In this document: in pieces, positions 50,072-58,783 of the stretch
Layout of the letters: every line of letters begins with the position of its first letter
Numbering within the stretch: position 1 is the stretch's first letter
Assembly: GCF_003233655.1 (NCBI RefSeq)
Contig: NZ_CP029834.1
Coordinates: 1 to 64,000, forward strand
Direction of reading: 5' to 3'
From: Azospirillum ramasamyi
GTDB lineage: Bacteria > Pseudomonadota > Alphaproteobacteria > Azospirillales > Azospirillaceae
DNA length: 64,000 nt
Notes under the pieces: model-generated
Database searches by the model: none
Told to the model about the DNA's origin: nothing
The model's input: only the letters and a program-made list of their open reading frames with translations
Position numbers and translations under genes: made by a program

Positions 50072-51846
50072 AGCCGACACCGGTGGTGTTCGATGGTTGT
50101 TTCGGATGGCTGCACCCGGCGCCGGGCCTGCGCGGGGTGGTGCTGTGCGGCCCCTACGGGCATGAGGAACTCTGCGTACACCGCGCCTGGAAGTGCTTTG
50201 CGGAGTCACTGGCCGCCGCCGGGCTTCCGACCTTGCGGTTCGACTATCCCGGCTCCGGCGATTCCGCCGGCGACGACAGCGAGCCGGACCGGGTGCGCGC
50301 GTGGCTGGACGGCGTCAAGGCGGCGGTGGGCCGCCTGCGTGAGGACACCGGCGTCACCGAACTGACCCTCGTCGGGTTCCGCCTGGGCTCGCTGCTCGCC
50401 ACCGCGGCGGCGCTGGAGCTGGCGGAGGAAGGGCAGGGGGTGGATGCGCTGGCGCTGCTGGCGCCGATCACCTCCGGCCGCAAGGCGGTGCGGGAACTGC
50501 AGACGCTGGCCACCATGGTGCTGCGCCCGGTCTGCAACCCGGAACCGCCGGAACGCGCGTCCTGGCTGAACGTGATCGGTATGCCGCTGACACCGGAAAC
50601 CGCGCTGGCGCTGAGCGGCCTTGCCCCTTGCGACGCGCCGAAGCTGCCGGCGCCGCACATCCTGATCGCCGACCGCCCGGACGGGAAGACGGCGGTGAAG
50701 CTGGCGGCCCGCTGGCGCGCGATGGGCGCGGCGGCGGAACCGATGGGCATCAGCGGCATGTTGGAGATGGTCCAGCAGCCCCAGCGCGCCCAGGCCGCCG
50801 CGGTGTTCGATCCGATCCTGCGCTGGATCGCCGCCGGACAGATCGCCATGGGTGCGACCCCGCCGCCGGACCGCCCGGCCGGGCTGATGACCACGACCGC
50901 CGTCGAACGCCCGGTCTTCTTCGGCAAGGATCCGGAACTGTTCGGCATGTATTGCTCGCCGGTCCTGGCCGACCCGGCCGGCGGCCGGCCGGCCATCCTG
51001 TTCCTGAACAGCGGCGCCACCCACCATGTCGGGTCCGGGCGCGCCACCGTGGTGCAGGCCCGCCGTCTGGCGGCGCGCGGCTACTGCTCGCTCAGGATCG
51101 ACGCCGCCGGGATCGGCGACAGCCCCGGCCGGTCGGGCATCGCCGACAACCTGCTCTACCACCGGGGCGGAATCGGCGACGTGCGGGCGGCTCTGGACTG
51201 GCTCGAAGCGCGGGGGCATGCGCGGGTCGTCGTCATCGGCCTGTGTGCCGGCGGGACGCCCGCCCTGCATGCCGGTTTGGGCGACAACCGGGTGGTCGGA
51301 CAGATCGCGCTGAATCCCGGACGGTTCGAGCTGGGCGAGGGCACGGCGGTATCGGAGCTGATGCGGACGGTCGCCTTCCGCTCCGCCTCCGAATACCTGC
51401 TGGAGGCGCTGAAGCCGGCCCGGCTCTACGCCAGCTTCCGCAATCGCGCCCGCGTGACGGGGCTGGCCAAGCGGCTGGCCGGGCGTTTCGTCCGCAAGGT
51501 CCTGATCCGCACCGGCCTGACCCGTCACGCGCTGCGCATGTTCCGCCGCCTGTCCGCGGAAGGACGCCGGGTGCTTCTGGTCTACAGCAGCGGCGACATG
51601 ACCCTGGCCGAGTTCTACCTGCATCTGGGCGAGGGGGGCCGCTCTCTGGACGGCCTGTCCGGCGTCGAGCTGGTCTATCTCGACCGCGCCGACCACAGCC
51701 TGACGGTGTGGGAGGCGCGCGACCGGCTGAACCTGCTGATCGACCGCCATCTGGCGTCGCTGGACACCGCCGCCGCCGCCGATCCGGCCGCCTCCGGCCT
51801 GACCGATTGGGACCTCGGGCTGCCGTCGGGGGAGCGGGTGGGGTAG
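50068..51846 (+). CDS. Tandem alpha/beta-hydrolase protein
   Basis: A 592-residue protein of two fused alpha/beta-hydrolase units. The first (about 1-275) has the oxyanion-type GPYGHEE, then RFDYPGSGDSAGD and the elbow LVGFRLGS, where Arg105 replaces the nucleophilic serine. The second (about 290-575) has RIDAAGIGDSPGRSG and the elbow VIGLCAGG with Cys393 in the nucleophile position, plus a late histidine in DRADHSLT. The form resembles hydrolases associated with exosortase-type exopolysaccharide systems. The first unit is probably inactive and the second a cysteine-type acyltransferase or thioesterase; both are inferences. Last gene of the operon. Confidence 0.82.
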   Translation: MKPTPVVFDGCFGWLHPAPGLRGVVLCGPYGHEELCVHRAWKCFAESLAAAGLPTLRFDYPGSGDSAGDDSEPDRVRAWLDGVKAAVGRLREDTGVTELTLVGFRLGSLLATAAALELAEEGQGVDALALLAPITSGRKAVRELQTLATMVLRPVCNPEPPERASWLNVIGMPLTPETALALSGLAPCDAPKLPAPHILIADRPDGKTAVKLAARWRAMGAAAEPMGISGMLEMVQQPQRAQAAAVFDPILRWIAAGQIAMGATPPPDRPAGLMTTTAVERPVFFGKDPELFGMYCSPVLADPAGGRPAILFLNSGATHHVGSGRATVVQARRLAARGYCSLRIDAAGIGDSPGRSGIADNLLYHRGGIGDVRAALDWLEARGHARVVVIGLCAGGTPALHAGLGDNRVVGQIALNPGRFELGEGTAVSELMRTVAFRSASEYLLEALKPARLYASFRNRARVTGLAKRLAGRFVRKVLIRTGLTRHALRMFRRLSAEGRRVLLVYSSGDMTLAEFYLHLGEGGRSLDGLSGVELVYLDRADHSLTVWEARDRLNLLIDRHLASLDTAAAADPAASGLTDWDLGLPSGERVG

Positions 51847-51858
51847 TTTCCCCAGGCG

Positions 51859-53109
51859 CTATCCCAGCAGTTCCGCCAGAGACCGCGCCACCACCTGGGT
51901 CGCCCTGCGCAGATCCTCCAGCACCAGCTTCTCGTCCGCGCGGTGGCCGTTGGCTTCCAGCAGGTCGCGCGGGCCGGCGCCGTAGAGGATGGTGGGGATG
52001 CCGGCCTCCGAGTAATGGCGGGCGTCGGTGTAGAGCGGGATGCCGTTTTGGCCGACCGGAACGCCCAGCACCTCCTGTGCATGGCGGGCGAACAGCGCGG
52101 CCAGCCGCGGCGCATCGCCGACCGAGCGGAAGGGGCGTGCCAGCAGGATGCGGCGGATGGTGACGCGGATGCCGTCCCGCCCGCCGGCGGCCCCTTCGAT
52201 CAGGGCGCGCAGTTCGGCCTCCACCTCCGCGGGGTTTTCCTCCGGGATCATGCGGCGGTCGAGGCGGAAGGTGACGCGGTCGGGAACCACGTTGGTGTTG
52301 ATGCCGCCCTGGATCAGCCCGACGGTCAGCGACGGGTGGGTGATGCCGGCAACGCCGGAGCGGCGCGCCGCCAGTTCCGGCCGGTGGGCGTAGAGGGCGG
52401 CCAGGATGCCGGTCGCCGCCTCCAGCGCGTCATGGCCGGTGTCGGGACGCGCGGCATGGGCGGATTTGCCGTCGACCTGGACCTCCAGATGCAGGCAGCC
52501 GTTGTGGCCGGTGACCACCGAATAGGCGAAACTGGCCGAAACCGCGTAGTCCGGCTTGGAAATGCCCTGGTCGAGCAGCCATTTCGGCCCGATCTCGCCG
52601 CCGGCCTCCTCGTCATAGGTCAGGTGCAGCTCGACCGTGCCCTTCAGCGCGGCCTTGCTCTCTATCAGCGCCCGCAGTGCGAAGGCGTAGGTGGCGAAGT
52701 CCGATTTCGACACCGCGACGCCGCGGCCATACATCACGCCGTCGCGGATTTCTGCGCCGTAGGGATCGCTCGACCAGCCTTCGCCCGGCGGAACCACGTC
52801 GCCATGGGCGTTCAGCGCGACGGTGGGACCATCGCCGAAGCGATGCCGGATGACCAGATTGGTGGCGCTGATCATGCCGTTGGCCCGCACCAGATCGGCC
52901 GGCACCGGGTGGCGCTCCACCGTGAAGCCCATCGCCTCCAGCAGTTCGGCGGCGCGGACGGCGTGGGGGGCGCAGTCGCCGGGCGGGTTGTCGGACGGCA
53001 CCTTCACCAGCTCCGCCAGGAAACGGACCTCCTCGTCGAAGCGGGCGTTCACCGCCTCATCGACCGTGTCGGCCAGGGTGGCGGCGAGGGAGGGGGACAG
53101 GTCGGTCAT
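51859..53109 (-). CDS. M20-family metallopeptidase/deacylase
   Basis: A 416-residue di-zinc hydrolase. The metal ligands are in ALNAHGDVVPPG (His, then Asp), GRGVAVSKSD, the TYDEEAGGE pair with the catalytic Glu, and a His near the end in EANGHRADE. A dimerisation domain sits in the middle (HLEVQVDGKSAHAARPD). This is the ArgE/DapE/CPG2 type. It starts 13 bases after the stop of the neighbouring amidohydrolase on the same strand, and the two probably act in sequence on an N-acyl or N-carbamoyl amino acid; exact substrate not known. Confidence 0.9.
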   Translation of the reverse strand: MTDLSPSLAATLADTVDEAVNARFDEEVRFLAELVKVPSDNPPGDCAPHAVRAAELLEAMGFTVERHPVPADLVRANGMISATNLVIRHRFGDGPTVALNAHGDVVPPGEGWSSDPYGAEIRDGVMYGRGVAVSKSDFATYAFALRALIESKAALKGTVELHLTYDEEAGGEIGPKWLLDQGISKPDYAVSASFAYSVVTGHNGCLHLEVQVDGKSAHAARPDTGHDALEAATGILAALYAHRPELAARRSGVAGITHPSLTVGLIQGGINTNVVPDRVTFRLDRRMIPEENPAEVEAELRALIEGAAGGRDGIRVTIRRILLARPFRSVGDAPRLAALFARHAQEVLGVPVGQNGIPLYTDARHYSEAGIPTILYGAGPRDLLEANGHRADEKLVLEDLRRATQVVARSLAELLG

Positions 53110-53122
53110 GGCAGGCGGTCCG

Positions 53123-54385
53123 TCACGGGCGGGAGGTTGCGGGCTGGAAAGTCTCGACGAAGCGGGCGAGCACGCGGGCGCCCGCCTCGGCATCGGCGGC
53201 GGTGATCCGTTCGGCCGGGTTGTGCGAGATGCCGCGCTCGCAGCGCACGAACAGCATGGCGATGTCGGTCAGCGCCGCCAGCGCCATGGCGTCGTGTCCG
53301 GCGCCGCTGGGAAGCTGCGGCGCGTCCAGCCCTTCGGCGGATGCCGCGGCGGCGAGCTGCGCCATCAGCGCCGGGTGGCAGGCGACGGCGGGGCTTTCAT
53401 GCAGGGTGTCGATGCCGATGGCGACGCCGCGGGCGTCGGCGATGGCCTCCAGCCGGGCGCGGACGGCGCCGACCCGTTCCAGCCGCAGGGGATCGCGGTC
53501 GGCGCGCAGGTCGATGGTGAAGTGGACCTTGCCGGGGATGACGTTGGTGGCGCCGGGCGATGCCTCGATCCGGCCGACGGTGCCGACCAGCCGCTCCTGC
53601 CCCGAACAGAGCTGCTCCACCGCCACGATCATCTCGGCGGCCGCGGCCAGCGCATCGCGGCGCAGGGTCATCGGCACGGTGCCGGCATGGCCGGCCATGC
53701 CCTCCACCGTCACCGCCAGCCGGGTGGCGCCGGCGATGGCGGTGACGACGCCGACCGGGCGGTCCAGCGCCTCCAGAACCGGTCCCTGTTCGATGTGCAG
53801 TTCCACATAGGCCAGGACGGCATGCGGCTCGTAGGCGGCGCTGGCCCAGGCGGCGGGATTGAGCCCGAACGCCATCATCGCGTCGGCCAGCCGCGTGCCG
53901 GCGGCGTCGCGCATCTCCAGCACGGCGGGATTGAAGGTGCCGGCGATGGCGCGGCTGCCGATCAGGGTGGACTGGAAGCGCGTGCCCTCCTCGTCGCCGA
54001 AGCCGATCACCTCGACGGCGAAGGGCAGGCGGCGGCCGCGGGCGTTCAGATCCGCCACCACGGCGATGCCGGTCAGCACGCCCAGCATGCCGTCATAGCG
54101 CCCGGCATCCCGCACGGTGTCGAGGTGCGAGCCGATCAGCAGCGCCGGCAGGCCCGGCTGCTCGCCCTCGTAGCGGCCGATGATGTTGCCGACGGCATCC
54201 TCCCGCACCGCCATCCCCGCCGCGGTCATCCACTGCGCGACGAGGTCGTTGGCGCGGCGGTGTTCCGGCGTCAGGTAGAGGCGCGACAGGCGCCAATCCT
54301 CCGCGCTGATAGCCGCCAGCGCGTCGATGCGCTCGAGAATGGCCGGCCCGGACAGCGGCGACTGGGAGGGTGGGGAGACGGACAT
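53123..54385 (-). CDS. Zn-dependent amidohydrolase, allantoate amidohydrolase/carbamoylase type
   Basis: A 420-residue M20/M28-like hydrolase of the HyuC/AllC/PydC group. Motifs are IGSHLDTVRDAGRYDGMLGVL, the GFGDEEGTRFQSTLIGS glutamates, ELHIEQGPVLE, GHAGTVPMTLRRDAL, NVIPGKVHFTIDLR and the C-terminal SGAGHDAMALA and ISHNPAE. Family members cleave N-carbamoyl-beta-alanine, N-carbamoyl amino acids, ureidoglycine or allantoate. The chosen ATG (54385) leaves out 14 poorly conserved residues. First gene of a two-gene operon with the M20 deacylase. Confidence 0.9.
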   Translation of the reverse strand: MSVSPPSQSPLSGPAILERIDALAAISAEDWRLSRLYLTPEHRRANDLVAQWMTAAGMAVREDAVGNIIGRYEGEQPGLPALLIGSHLDTVRDAGRYDGMLGVLTGIAVVADLNARGRRLPFAVEVIGFGDEEGTRFQSTLIGSRAIAGTFNPAVLEMRDAAGTRLADAMMAFGLNPAAWASAAYEPHAVLAYVELHIEQGPVLEALDRPVGVVTAIAGATRLAVTVEGMAGHAGTVPMTLRRDALAAAAEMIVAVEQLCSGQERLVGTVGRIEASPGATNVIPGKVHFTIDLRADRDPLRLERVGAVRARLEAIADARGVAIGIDTLHESPAVACHPALMAQLAAAASAEGLDAPQLPSGAGHDAMALAALTDIAMLFVRCERGISHNPAERITAADAEAGARVLARFVETFQPATSRP

Positions 54386-54692
54386 CGGCGATTCCAGTCT
54401 GCACGGGAGGATTCGGGACGATCGCACCGGTTATACGCCGAAGCCGCCACACCGCCCTAGCCCCGGGCCGGTGAAGACAGTTTCAAAGAATCCCGGAAAG
54501 GCGACCCGTCGCCGACTTCCGGTCATACTGCAACGCAAAAAGACAAGGGAAAGAACGTTGGTGGTGCCGAATATTGCCTACCACCCTCTGGAATTGATCG
54601 GCAGAATTCATAAATCAAGGGAAACAAAATCCGCTGCGAAGCGGCATAGTTTGCTGCGACTGCGAAAGAAACCGCTGAGGGGAGGTGCGCCC
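54386..54692. other. Intergenic region upstream of the amidohydrolase operon and the small HTH-like gene
   Basis: About 300 bases between divergent genes. The section 54510-54660 is AT-rich relative to the window and contains the imperfect dyad GGTGGTGC / GCCTACCACC spanning 54559-54590. No gene seen. Both promoters are expected here but no clear boxes are visible. Confidence 0.4.
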
Positions 54693-54992
54693 ATGACGTC
54701 GTTCGATCCCGATATGCCTTTCGAAAACGCAACGCCGATTGGTCGTCCGGGCGGTGTCCTGTGGTTCAACGACCGAGCAGGGCTGGCCCAGGCCCGCACG
54801 CTGGCGGGATGGATCACGCTGCTAGCGGAAGACCGCGGGTTGGACGACCGGCAACTGGCCGCCGTCACCGGGCTCGATCCGGAGGATGTGCGCGCGGTGC
54901 GCGACGGCGCGGTGGCCATGCTGCCGCCCCGGCTGCTGAACCACGCGCTGGCTCGGCTGGAGGGCAGGAACGACGAAGGGCGGCTGCAATAG
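54693..54992 (+). CDS. Small protein with a helix-turn-helix-like segment
   Basis: A 99-residue protein. Residues 45-90 (ITLLAEDRGLDDRQLAAVTG, then DPEDVRAVRDG) have the length and pattern of a Cro/XRE-like helix-turn-helix, with LDDRQLAAVTGLDPEDVRAV in the place of helices 2 and 3. The ATG at 54693 has a strong GGGGAGG site; longer frames upstream are AT-rich non-coding sequence. A transcription factor or a small regulatory protein is likely but unproven. Confidence 0.65.
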   Translation: MTSFDPDMPFENATPIGRPGGVLWFNDRAGLAQARTLAGWITLLAEDRGLDDRQLAAVTGLDPEDVRAVRDGAVAMLPPRLLNHALARLEGRNDEGRLQ

Positions 54993-55033
54993 CTGCAGGC
55001 CGCCCTTCCGGAAGAACCCCGGCTGGAACAATC

Positions 55034-55059
55034 GGCCGGAAAAGCCGGCCGGAAAAGCC
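55034..55059. repeat. Two tandem 13-bp units forming hairpins
   Basis: GGCCGGAAAAGCC occurs twice in a row, followed by a degenerate third part (GGTCGTGAAACCGG). GGCCGG-AAAAG-CCGGCC can fold as a stem-loop. It lies between two convergent small genes and may terminate both. Confidence 0.6.
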
Positions 55060-55089
55060 GGTCGTGAAACCGGCTTGCGCGGCGGCGCC

Positions 55090-55299
55090 TCAGGCGACGG
55101 CCAGCACGTCCACATACATGTTGGCCGGCGCCGACAGATGGATGCGGTACAGCATGCCGGACTGGTCGACGATGATGTCGGCGACCGGATTCTTGGTCGA
55201 CAGGTCGGTCACGGCGGCGCGGACATTGCGCGGCAGTTGCTCGAGGGCGATGTCGCGGTAACCGCCCTTGTCGGAAAGCTTGATGGTCTTGTTGCCCAT
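55090..55299 (-). CDS. Small conserved-looking hypothetical protein (69 residues)
   Basis: MGNKTIKLSDKGGYRDIALEQLPRNVRAAVTDL- and so on, ending MYVDVLAVA. It is a compact, charged, beta-alpha-beta-like small protein with no hydrophobic segment. Codon use matches neighbouring genes and the protein looks folded rather than random, but the ribosome binding site is weak. No family recognised. It is monocistronic between a small HTH-like gene and a BON-domain gene. Confidence 0.6.
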   Translation of the reverse strand: MGNKTIKLSDKGGYRDIALEQLPRNVRAAVTDLSTKNPVADIIVDQSGMLYRIHLSAPANMYVDVLAVA

Positions 55300-55493
55300 G
55301 ATGGCAGCTGCTCTGTTTCAGAAGGCTTGAGAGGGGATACTCGATCTGCCGTAGGACATTGATCCTCGCTGGTTAACCGAGAGTTAAGCGCCCTCCCAGG
55401 TCTTTCGAATGCCCCCGCAGGGCAGCAGCGCATCCGGCGCAGGGGGGCGCAACCGCCTCCCCGGCCCGGTCATGACTCAGTTGCGGCCATGGC

Positions 55494-56024
55494 TCAGCGG
55501 CGGTCCCGCCCGGCGGTTCCGGCCATGGCGCTGTCGCGGCGCAGGGTGTCGTCCTCCGGCAGCGGCTGCTTGCCAAGCACCATGGAACTGTTTTCGAGCG
55601 CCGCCACCGTGGCGTCCCGCGCCGGGGCGCCGGGACCGGTCACGCTGCCCTGGCCCTGCGGAGCAGCGGGATCGACCCGCTCGCCGAGGCCGACGGCCCC
55701 GGACTGGCCGGAGATGTCGTTCCGGCCGGCGACGCGCAGGTCGTTCTGCACATGGCCGACGCCGGAGACGCTTTCCGCGATGTCTTCCGCCCGGCGGCGG
55801 GCGGCGCGGTCGCTGACGGTGCCGGACAGCGTCACCTCGCCGCCCTCCACCTTCACCCCGATGTCGGAGGCGTCGATGCGGTCATCGTCGGTCAGGCGCT
55901 CGTTGATGTCCTCCAGGATGCGTTGGTCGGACCGGCGGTAGTTGCGCGGGCCGACGCCGCGGTAATCGGGCTTTGGAGCCATCTTGACGAACTCTTCGCT
56001 CCAGGGATGGCGGTGCATGCGCAT
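55494..56024 (-). CDS. BON-domain protein
   Basis: A 176-residue protein with one BON domain at about residues 30-100 (ILEDINERLTDDDRIDASDI, then VKVEGGEVTLSGTVSDRAARRRAE and VGHVQNDLRV). There is no signal peptide, unlike OsmY, so it is probably cytoplasmic. The C-terminal 75 residues are low complexity (Gly, Ala, Pro, Asp) and probably disordered. AAGGAGG lies 6 bases before the ATG. BON proteins are often induced by osmotic or envelope stress and bind lipids; it is divergent from the glucose dehydrogenase gene. Confidence 0.85.
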   Translation of the reverse strand: MRMHRHPWSEEFVKMAPKPDYRGVGPRNYRRSDQRILEDINERLTDDDRIDASDIGVKVEGGEVTLSGTVSDRAARRRAEDIAESVSGVGHVQNDLRVAGRNDISGQSGAVGLGERVDPAAPQGQGSVTGPGAPARDATVAALENSSMVLGKQPLPEDDTLRRDSAMAGTAGRDRR

Positions 56025-56207
56025 GGCGGCCTCCTTCTGAAAACTCCGGGATCTTTCGCCGTTCAACAAAAGTTGTGCGCTTCGCGTTCCGAAACTTTGG
56101 CGGATGGGCAGCGATACGCGGCGAACGGCATCCATCGCCCGAAAGCGCTGCAACCAACTCCGCCCCCGTTCGTTGGGTTTGGAGAGGGTTTTGGTCGAGG
56201 ACATGCC

Positions 56208-58637
56208 ATGAAACAATCGGAGCGAAGCATCGCCCTGTGGGTGATGGCGATTCTGCTGGGGTTAATGGGGCTGGGATCGCTGGGCGGCGGCCTGTGGCTG
56301 ATCCTGCTGGGCGGATCCTGGTACTATGCCATCGCCGGTATCCTGTTCCTGGTCACGGCCCTTCTGCTGGTGAAGCGGTCGCCCGCGGCATTGGCGGTCT
56401 ACGCGGTTGTGGTGTTCGGCACGCTGATCTGGGCCTTGTGGGAAGCGGGGCTGGACTGGTGGCCGCTGGCGGCGCGGGGCGACGTGATCGCGGTGGTCGG
56501 TTTCCTGCTGCTGATGCCCTGGATCACCCGCCGCCTGGGCGAACGGCAGCCGATGGCCGGCGTGCCGGCGCCCGGCGTCTATCCCGTGGGGGTCTTCCGC
56601 GGTTCCGGCATTGCGCTGACCGCCTCGCTGGCGGCCGTGCTGCTGGTCGCCGTCGCCTCCTGGTTCACCGACCCGCATCGCATCGACGGAACCGTGCCGT
56701 CCCGGCAGACCGCCTCGGCCGCGCTTCCGGGGGACGGTTCCGGCCCGGCGATCCCCGACGGGGAATGGCACGCCTATGGCCGCACCGGCTATGGCCAGCG
56801 CTATTCGCCGCTGACCGCCATCACGCCCGAGAATGTCGACAGGCTGGAGGTCGCCTGGACCTACAACACCGGCGACCTGCCCGGCCAACCCGGCGATCCG
56901 GAGGAAACCACTTTCCAGGTGACGCCGCTGAAGATCGACAATCGCCTGTTCCTGTGCTCCCCGCACCAGCATGTGATCGCGCTGGACGCGACCACCGGCG
57001 AGGAGGTCTGGCGCCGCGACCTGCAGATCGATCCCAAGCAGCTGGCGTTGCAGCACCTGACCTGCCGCGGCCTGTCCTACCATCCGACTCCGCAAACGGC
57101 CGGCAATGCAGCCGGGGGCGCGTGCGCCGCCAAGCTGTTCATGCCGACCGCCGACGGGCGTCTTGTGGCGCTGAACCCGGAAGACGGGTCGATCTGCAGC
57201 GGCTTCGGTCGGAACGGCGAGATCGATCTGTGGGCCAACATGCCGAATGTGCGGCCCGGCGCCTATTACTCGACCTCACCGCCGGTGGTGACCGCCGATC
57301 TGATCATCGTCGGCGGCACGGTGCTGGACAATGTGTCGACCAGGGAGCAATCGGGCGTCATCCGTGCCTTCGACGTGAATGACGGCCATCTGGTGTGGAA
57401 TTGGGATTCGGCCGAGCCGGATCGGACCGCCCCCATCGCGGAGGGGCAGACCTACACCGCCAATTCGCCCAACAGTTGGACGGTCTCCAGCGTGGACGAG
57501 GCGCTGGGCATGGTCTATGTGCCGTTGGGCAACCAGCCGCCCGACCAGTTCGGCGGCAACCGCAGCCCGGAGGTGGAGCGCTTCTCCTCCTCGGTCGTGG
57601 CGCTCGATCTGGCGACGGGGCAGGTGCGTTGGGTCTTCCAGACCGTGCATCACGATCTGTGGGACTATGACGTGCCCGCCCAGCCCAGCCTGATCGACCT
57701 GACGGTCAACGGACAGACCGTGCCGGCCCTGGTCCAGCCGACCAAGCAGGGCGAGTTGTTCGTTCTGGACCGCCGCACCGGCCAGCCGGTGTTGCCCGTG
57801 ACCGAGATGCCGGCGCCGCAGGGAGCCGCGGAGGGCGACCACACCGCCCCGACCCAGCCCGTTTCCGCCCTGTCCTTCGACCCGCCGCCGCTGACCGGCG
57901 CCGACATGTGGGGGGCGACGATGTTCGACCAGCTCGCCTGCCGCATCGCCTTGAAGCGGCTGCGGTACGAGGGGCGCTACACGCCGCCGTCGCTGCAGGG
58001 GTCGCTGGTCTATCCCGGCAATTTCGGCGTCTTCAACTGGGGCGGCGTCGCGGTGGATCCGCAGCGCCAGATCGCCTTCACCACGCCGGCCTATCTCGCC
58101 TTCGTCTCGCAGCTGGTGCCGCGCGAGAACGATACCGAGTTGTATGTCCAGGGTGGGGAGCGGCCGGAATACAGCCTGCCGGCGCTGAACGAGAATTTCG
58201 GCGCGCCCTATGCGGTGAAGCTTGGACCCTTCGTTTCGGTGCTGGGCCTGCCCTGTCAGGCGCCGCCCTGGGGCTACGTCGCCGCAGCCGACCTGACGAC
58301 CGGCGAGGTGGTCTGGAAGCACAAGAACGGCACGACCCGCGACGCCTCGCCGATCCCGCTGCCCTTCCGCATGGGCGTGCCCAGCCTGGGCGGCCCGATC
58401 ATGACGGCCAGCGGCGTGGCCTTCCTGTCCGGCACCATCGACGATTATGTGCGGGCGTATGACGTGTCCAACGGCAGGCAGCTGTGGGAAAGCCGCCTTC
58501 CGGCGGGAGGACAGGCGACGCCGATGACCTATCTGGGCGAGGACGGCCGGCAATATGTGCTGGTGGTGGCCGGCGGGCACGGATCGCTGGGGACCAAGGC
58601 GGGCGATTCGGTGATCGCCTATGCGCTGCCGAAGTGA
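56208..58637 (+). CDS. gcd: Membrane-bound PQQ-dependent glucose dehydrogenase
   Basis: An 809-residue quinoprotein. Five N-terminal membrane helices (about residues 8-155) are followed by an eight-bladed propeller with repeated tryptophan-docking motifs (AWTYNTGDLPG, LDATTGEEVWRRD, LDLATGQVRWVFQ, ADLTTGEVVWKH). HHDLWDYDVPAQPSLIDL, the calcium/PQQ region and GGLP-type ending agree with E. coli Gcd (796 residues). It oxidises glucose to gluconate in the periplasm and passes electrons to ubiquinone. No PQQ synthesis genes are in the window. The BON gene is divergent 183 bases upstream; a strong terminator follows. Confidence 0.95.
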   Translation: MKQSERSIALWVMAILLGLMGLGSLGGGLWLILLGGSWYYAIAGILFLVTALLLVKRSPAALAVYAVVVFGTLIWALWEAGLDWWPLAARGDVIAVVGFLLLMPWITRRLGERQPMAGVPAPGVYPVGVFRGSGIALTASLAAVLLVAVASWFTDPHRIDGTVPSRQTASAALPGDGSGPAIPDGEWHAYGRTGYGQRYSPLTAITPENVDRLEVAWTYNTGDLPGQPGDPEETTFQVTPLKIDNRLFLCSPHQHVIALDATTGEEVWRRDLQIDPKQLALQHLTCRGLSYHPTPQTAGNAAGGACAAKLFMPTADGRLVALNPEDGSICSGFGRNGEIDLWANMPNVRPGAYYSTSPPVVTADLIIVGGTVLDNVSTREQSGVIRAFDVNDGHLVWNWDSAEPDRTAPIAEGQTYTANSPNSWTVSSVDEALGMVYVPLGNQPPDQFGGNRSPEVERFSSSVVALDLATGQVRWVFQTVHHDLWDYDVPAQPSLIDLTVNGQTVPALVQPTKQGELFVLDRRTGQPVLPVTEMPAPQGAAEGDHTAPTQPVSALSFDPPPLTGADMWGATMFDQLACRIALKRLRYEGRYTPPSLQGSLVYPGNFGVFNWGGVAVDPQRQIAFTTPAYLAFVSQLVPRENDTELYVQGGERPEYSLPALNENFGAPYAVKLGPFVSVLGLPCQAPPWGYVAAADLTTGEVVWKHKNGTTRDASPIPLPFRMGVPSLGGPIMTASGVAFLSGTIDDYVRAYDVSNGRQLWESRLPAGGQATPMTYLGEDGRQYVLVVAGGHGSLGTKAGDSVIAYALPK

Positions 58638-58672
58638 GGGTGTCCTTACGGAAAAGTTGACCCCCCACCCTG

Positions 58673-58698
58673 ACCCTCCCCCGCCCAGCGGGGAGGGT
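58673..58698. repeat. Palindromic G/C hairpin downstream of gcd
   Basis: ACCCTCCCC / GGGGAGGGT with an 8-base loop. It is the same type as the elements at 10811, 31712 and 40014 and lies just before the true terminator. Confidence 0.65.
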
Positions 58699-58736
58699 AG
58701 GTGGGAGCGTTCGCCAGCCATTCGCTCCCCAATGAA

Positions 58737-58768
58737 AAAGCCCGCCCAGGTACCCCGGGGCGGGCTTT
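58737..58768. terminator. Strong bidirectional terminator between gcd and hbd
   Basis: AAAGCCCGCCC / GGGCGGGCTTT, an 11-bp perfect stem with a 10-base loop, preceded by AA and followed by TTCC, so A and T tracts serve both strands. Confidence 0.88.
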
Positions 58769-58783
58769 CCCGGCAAACGATTC

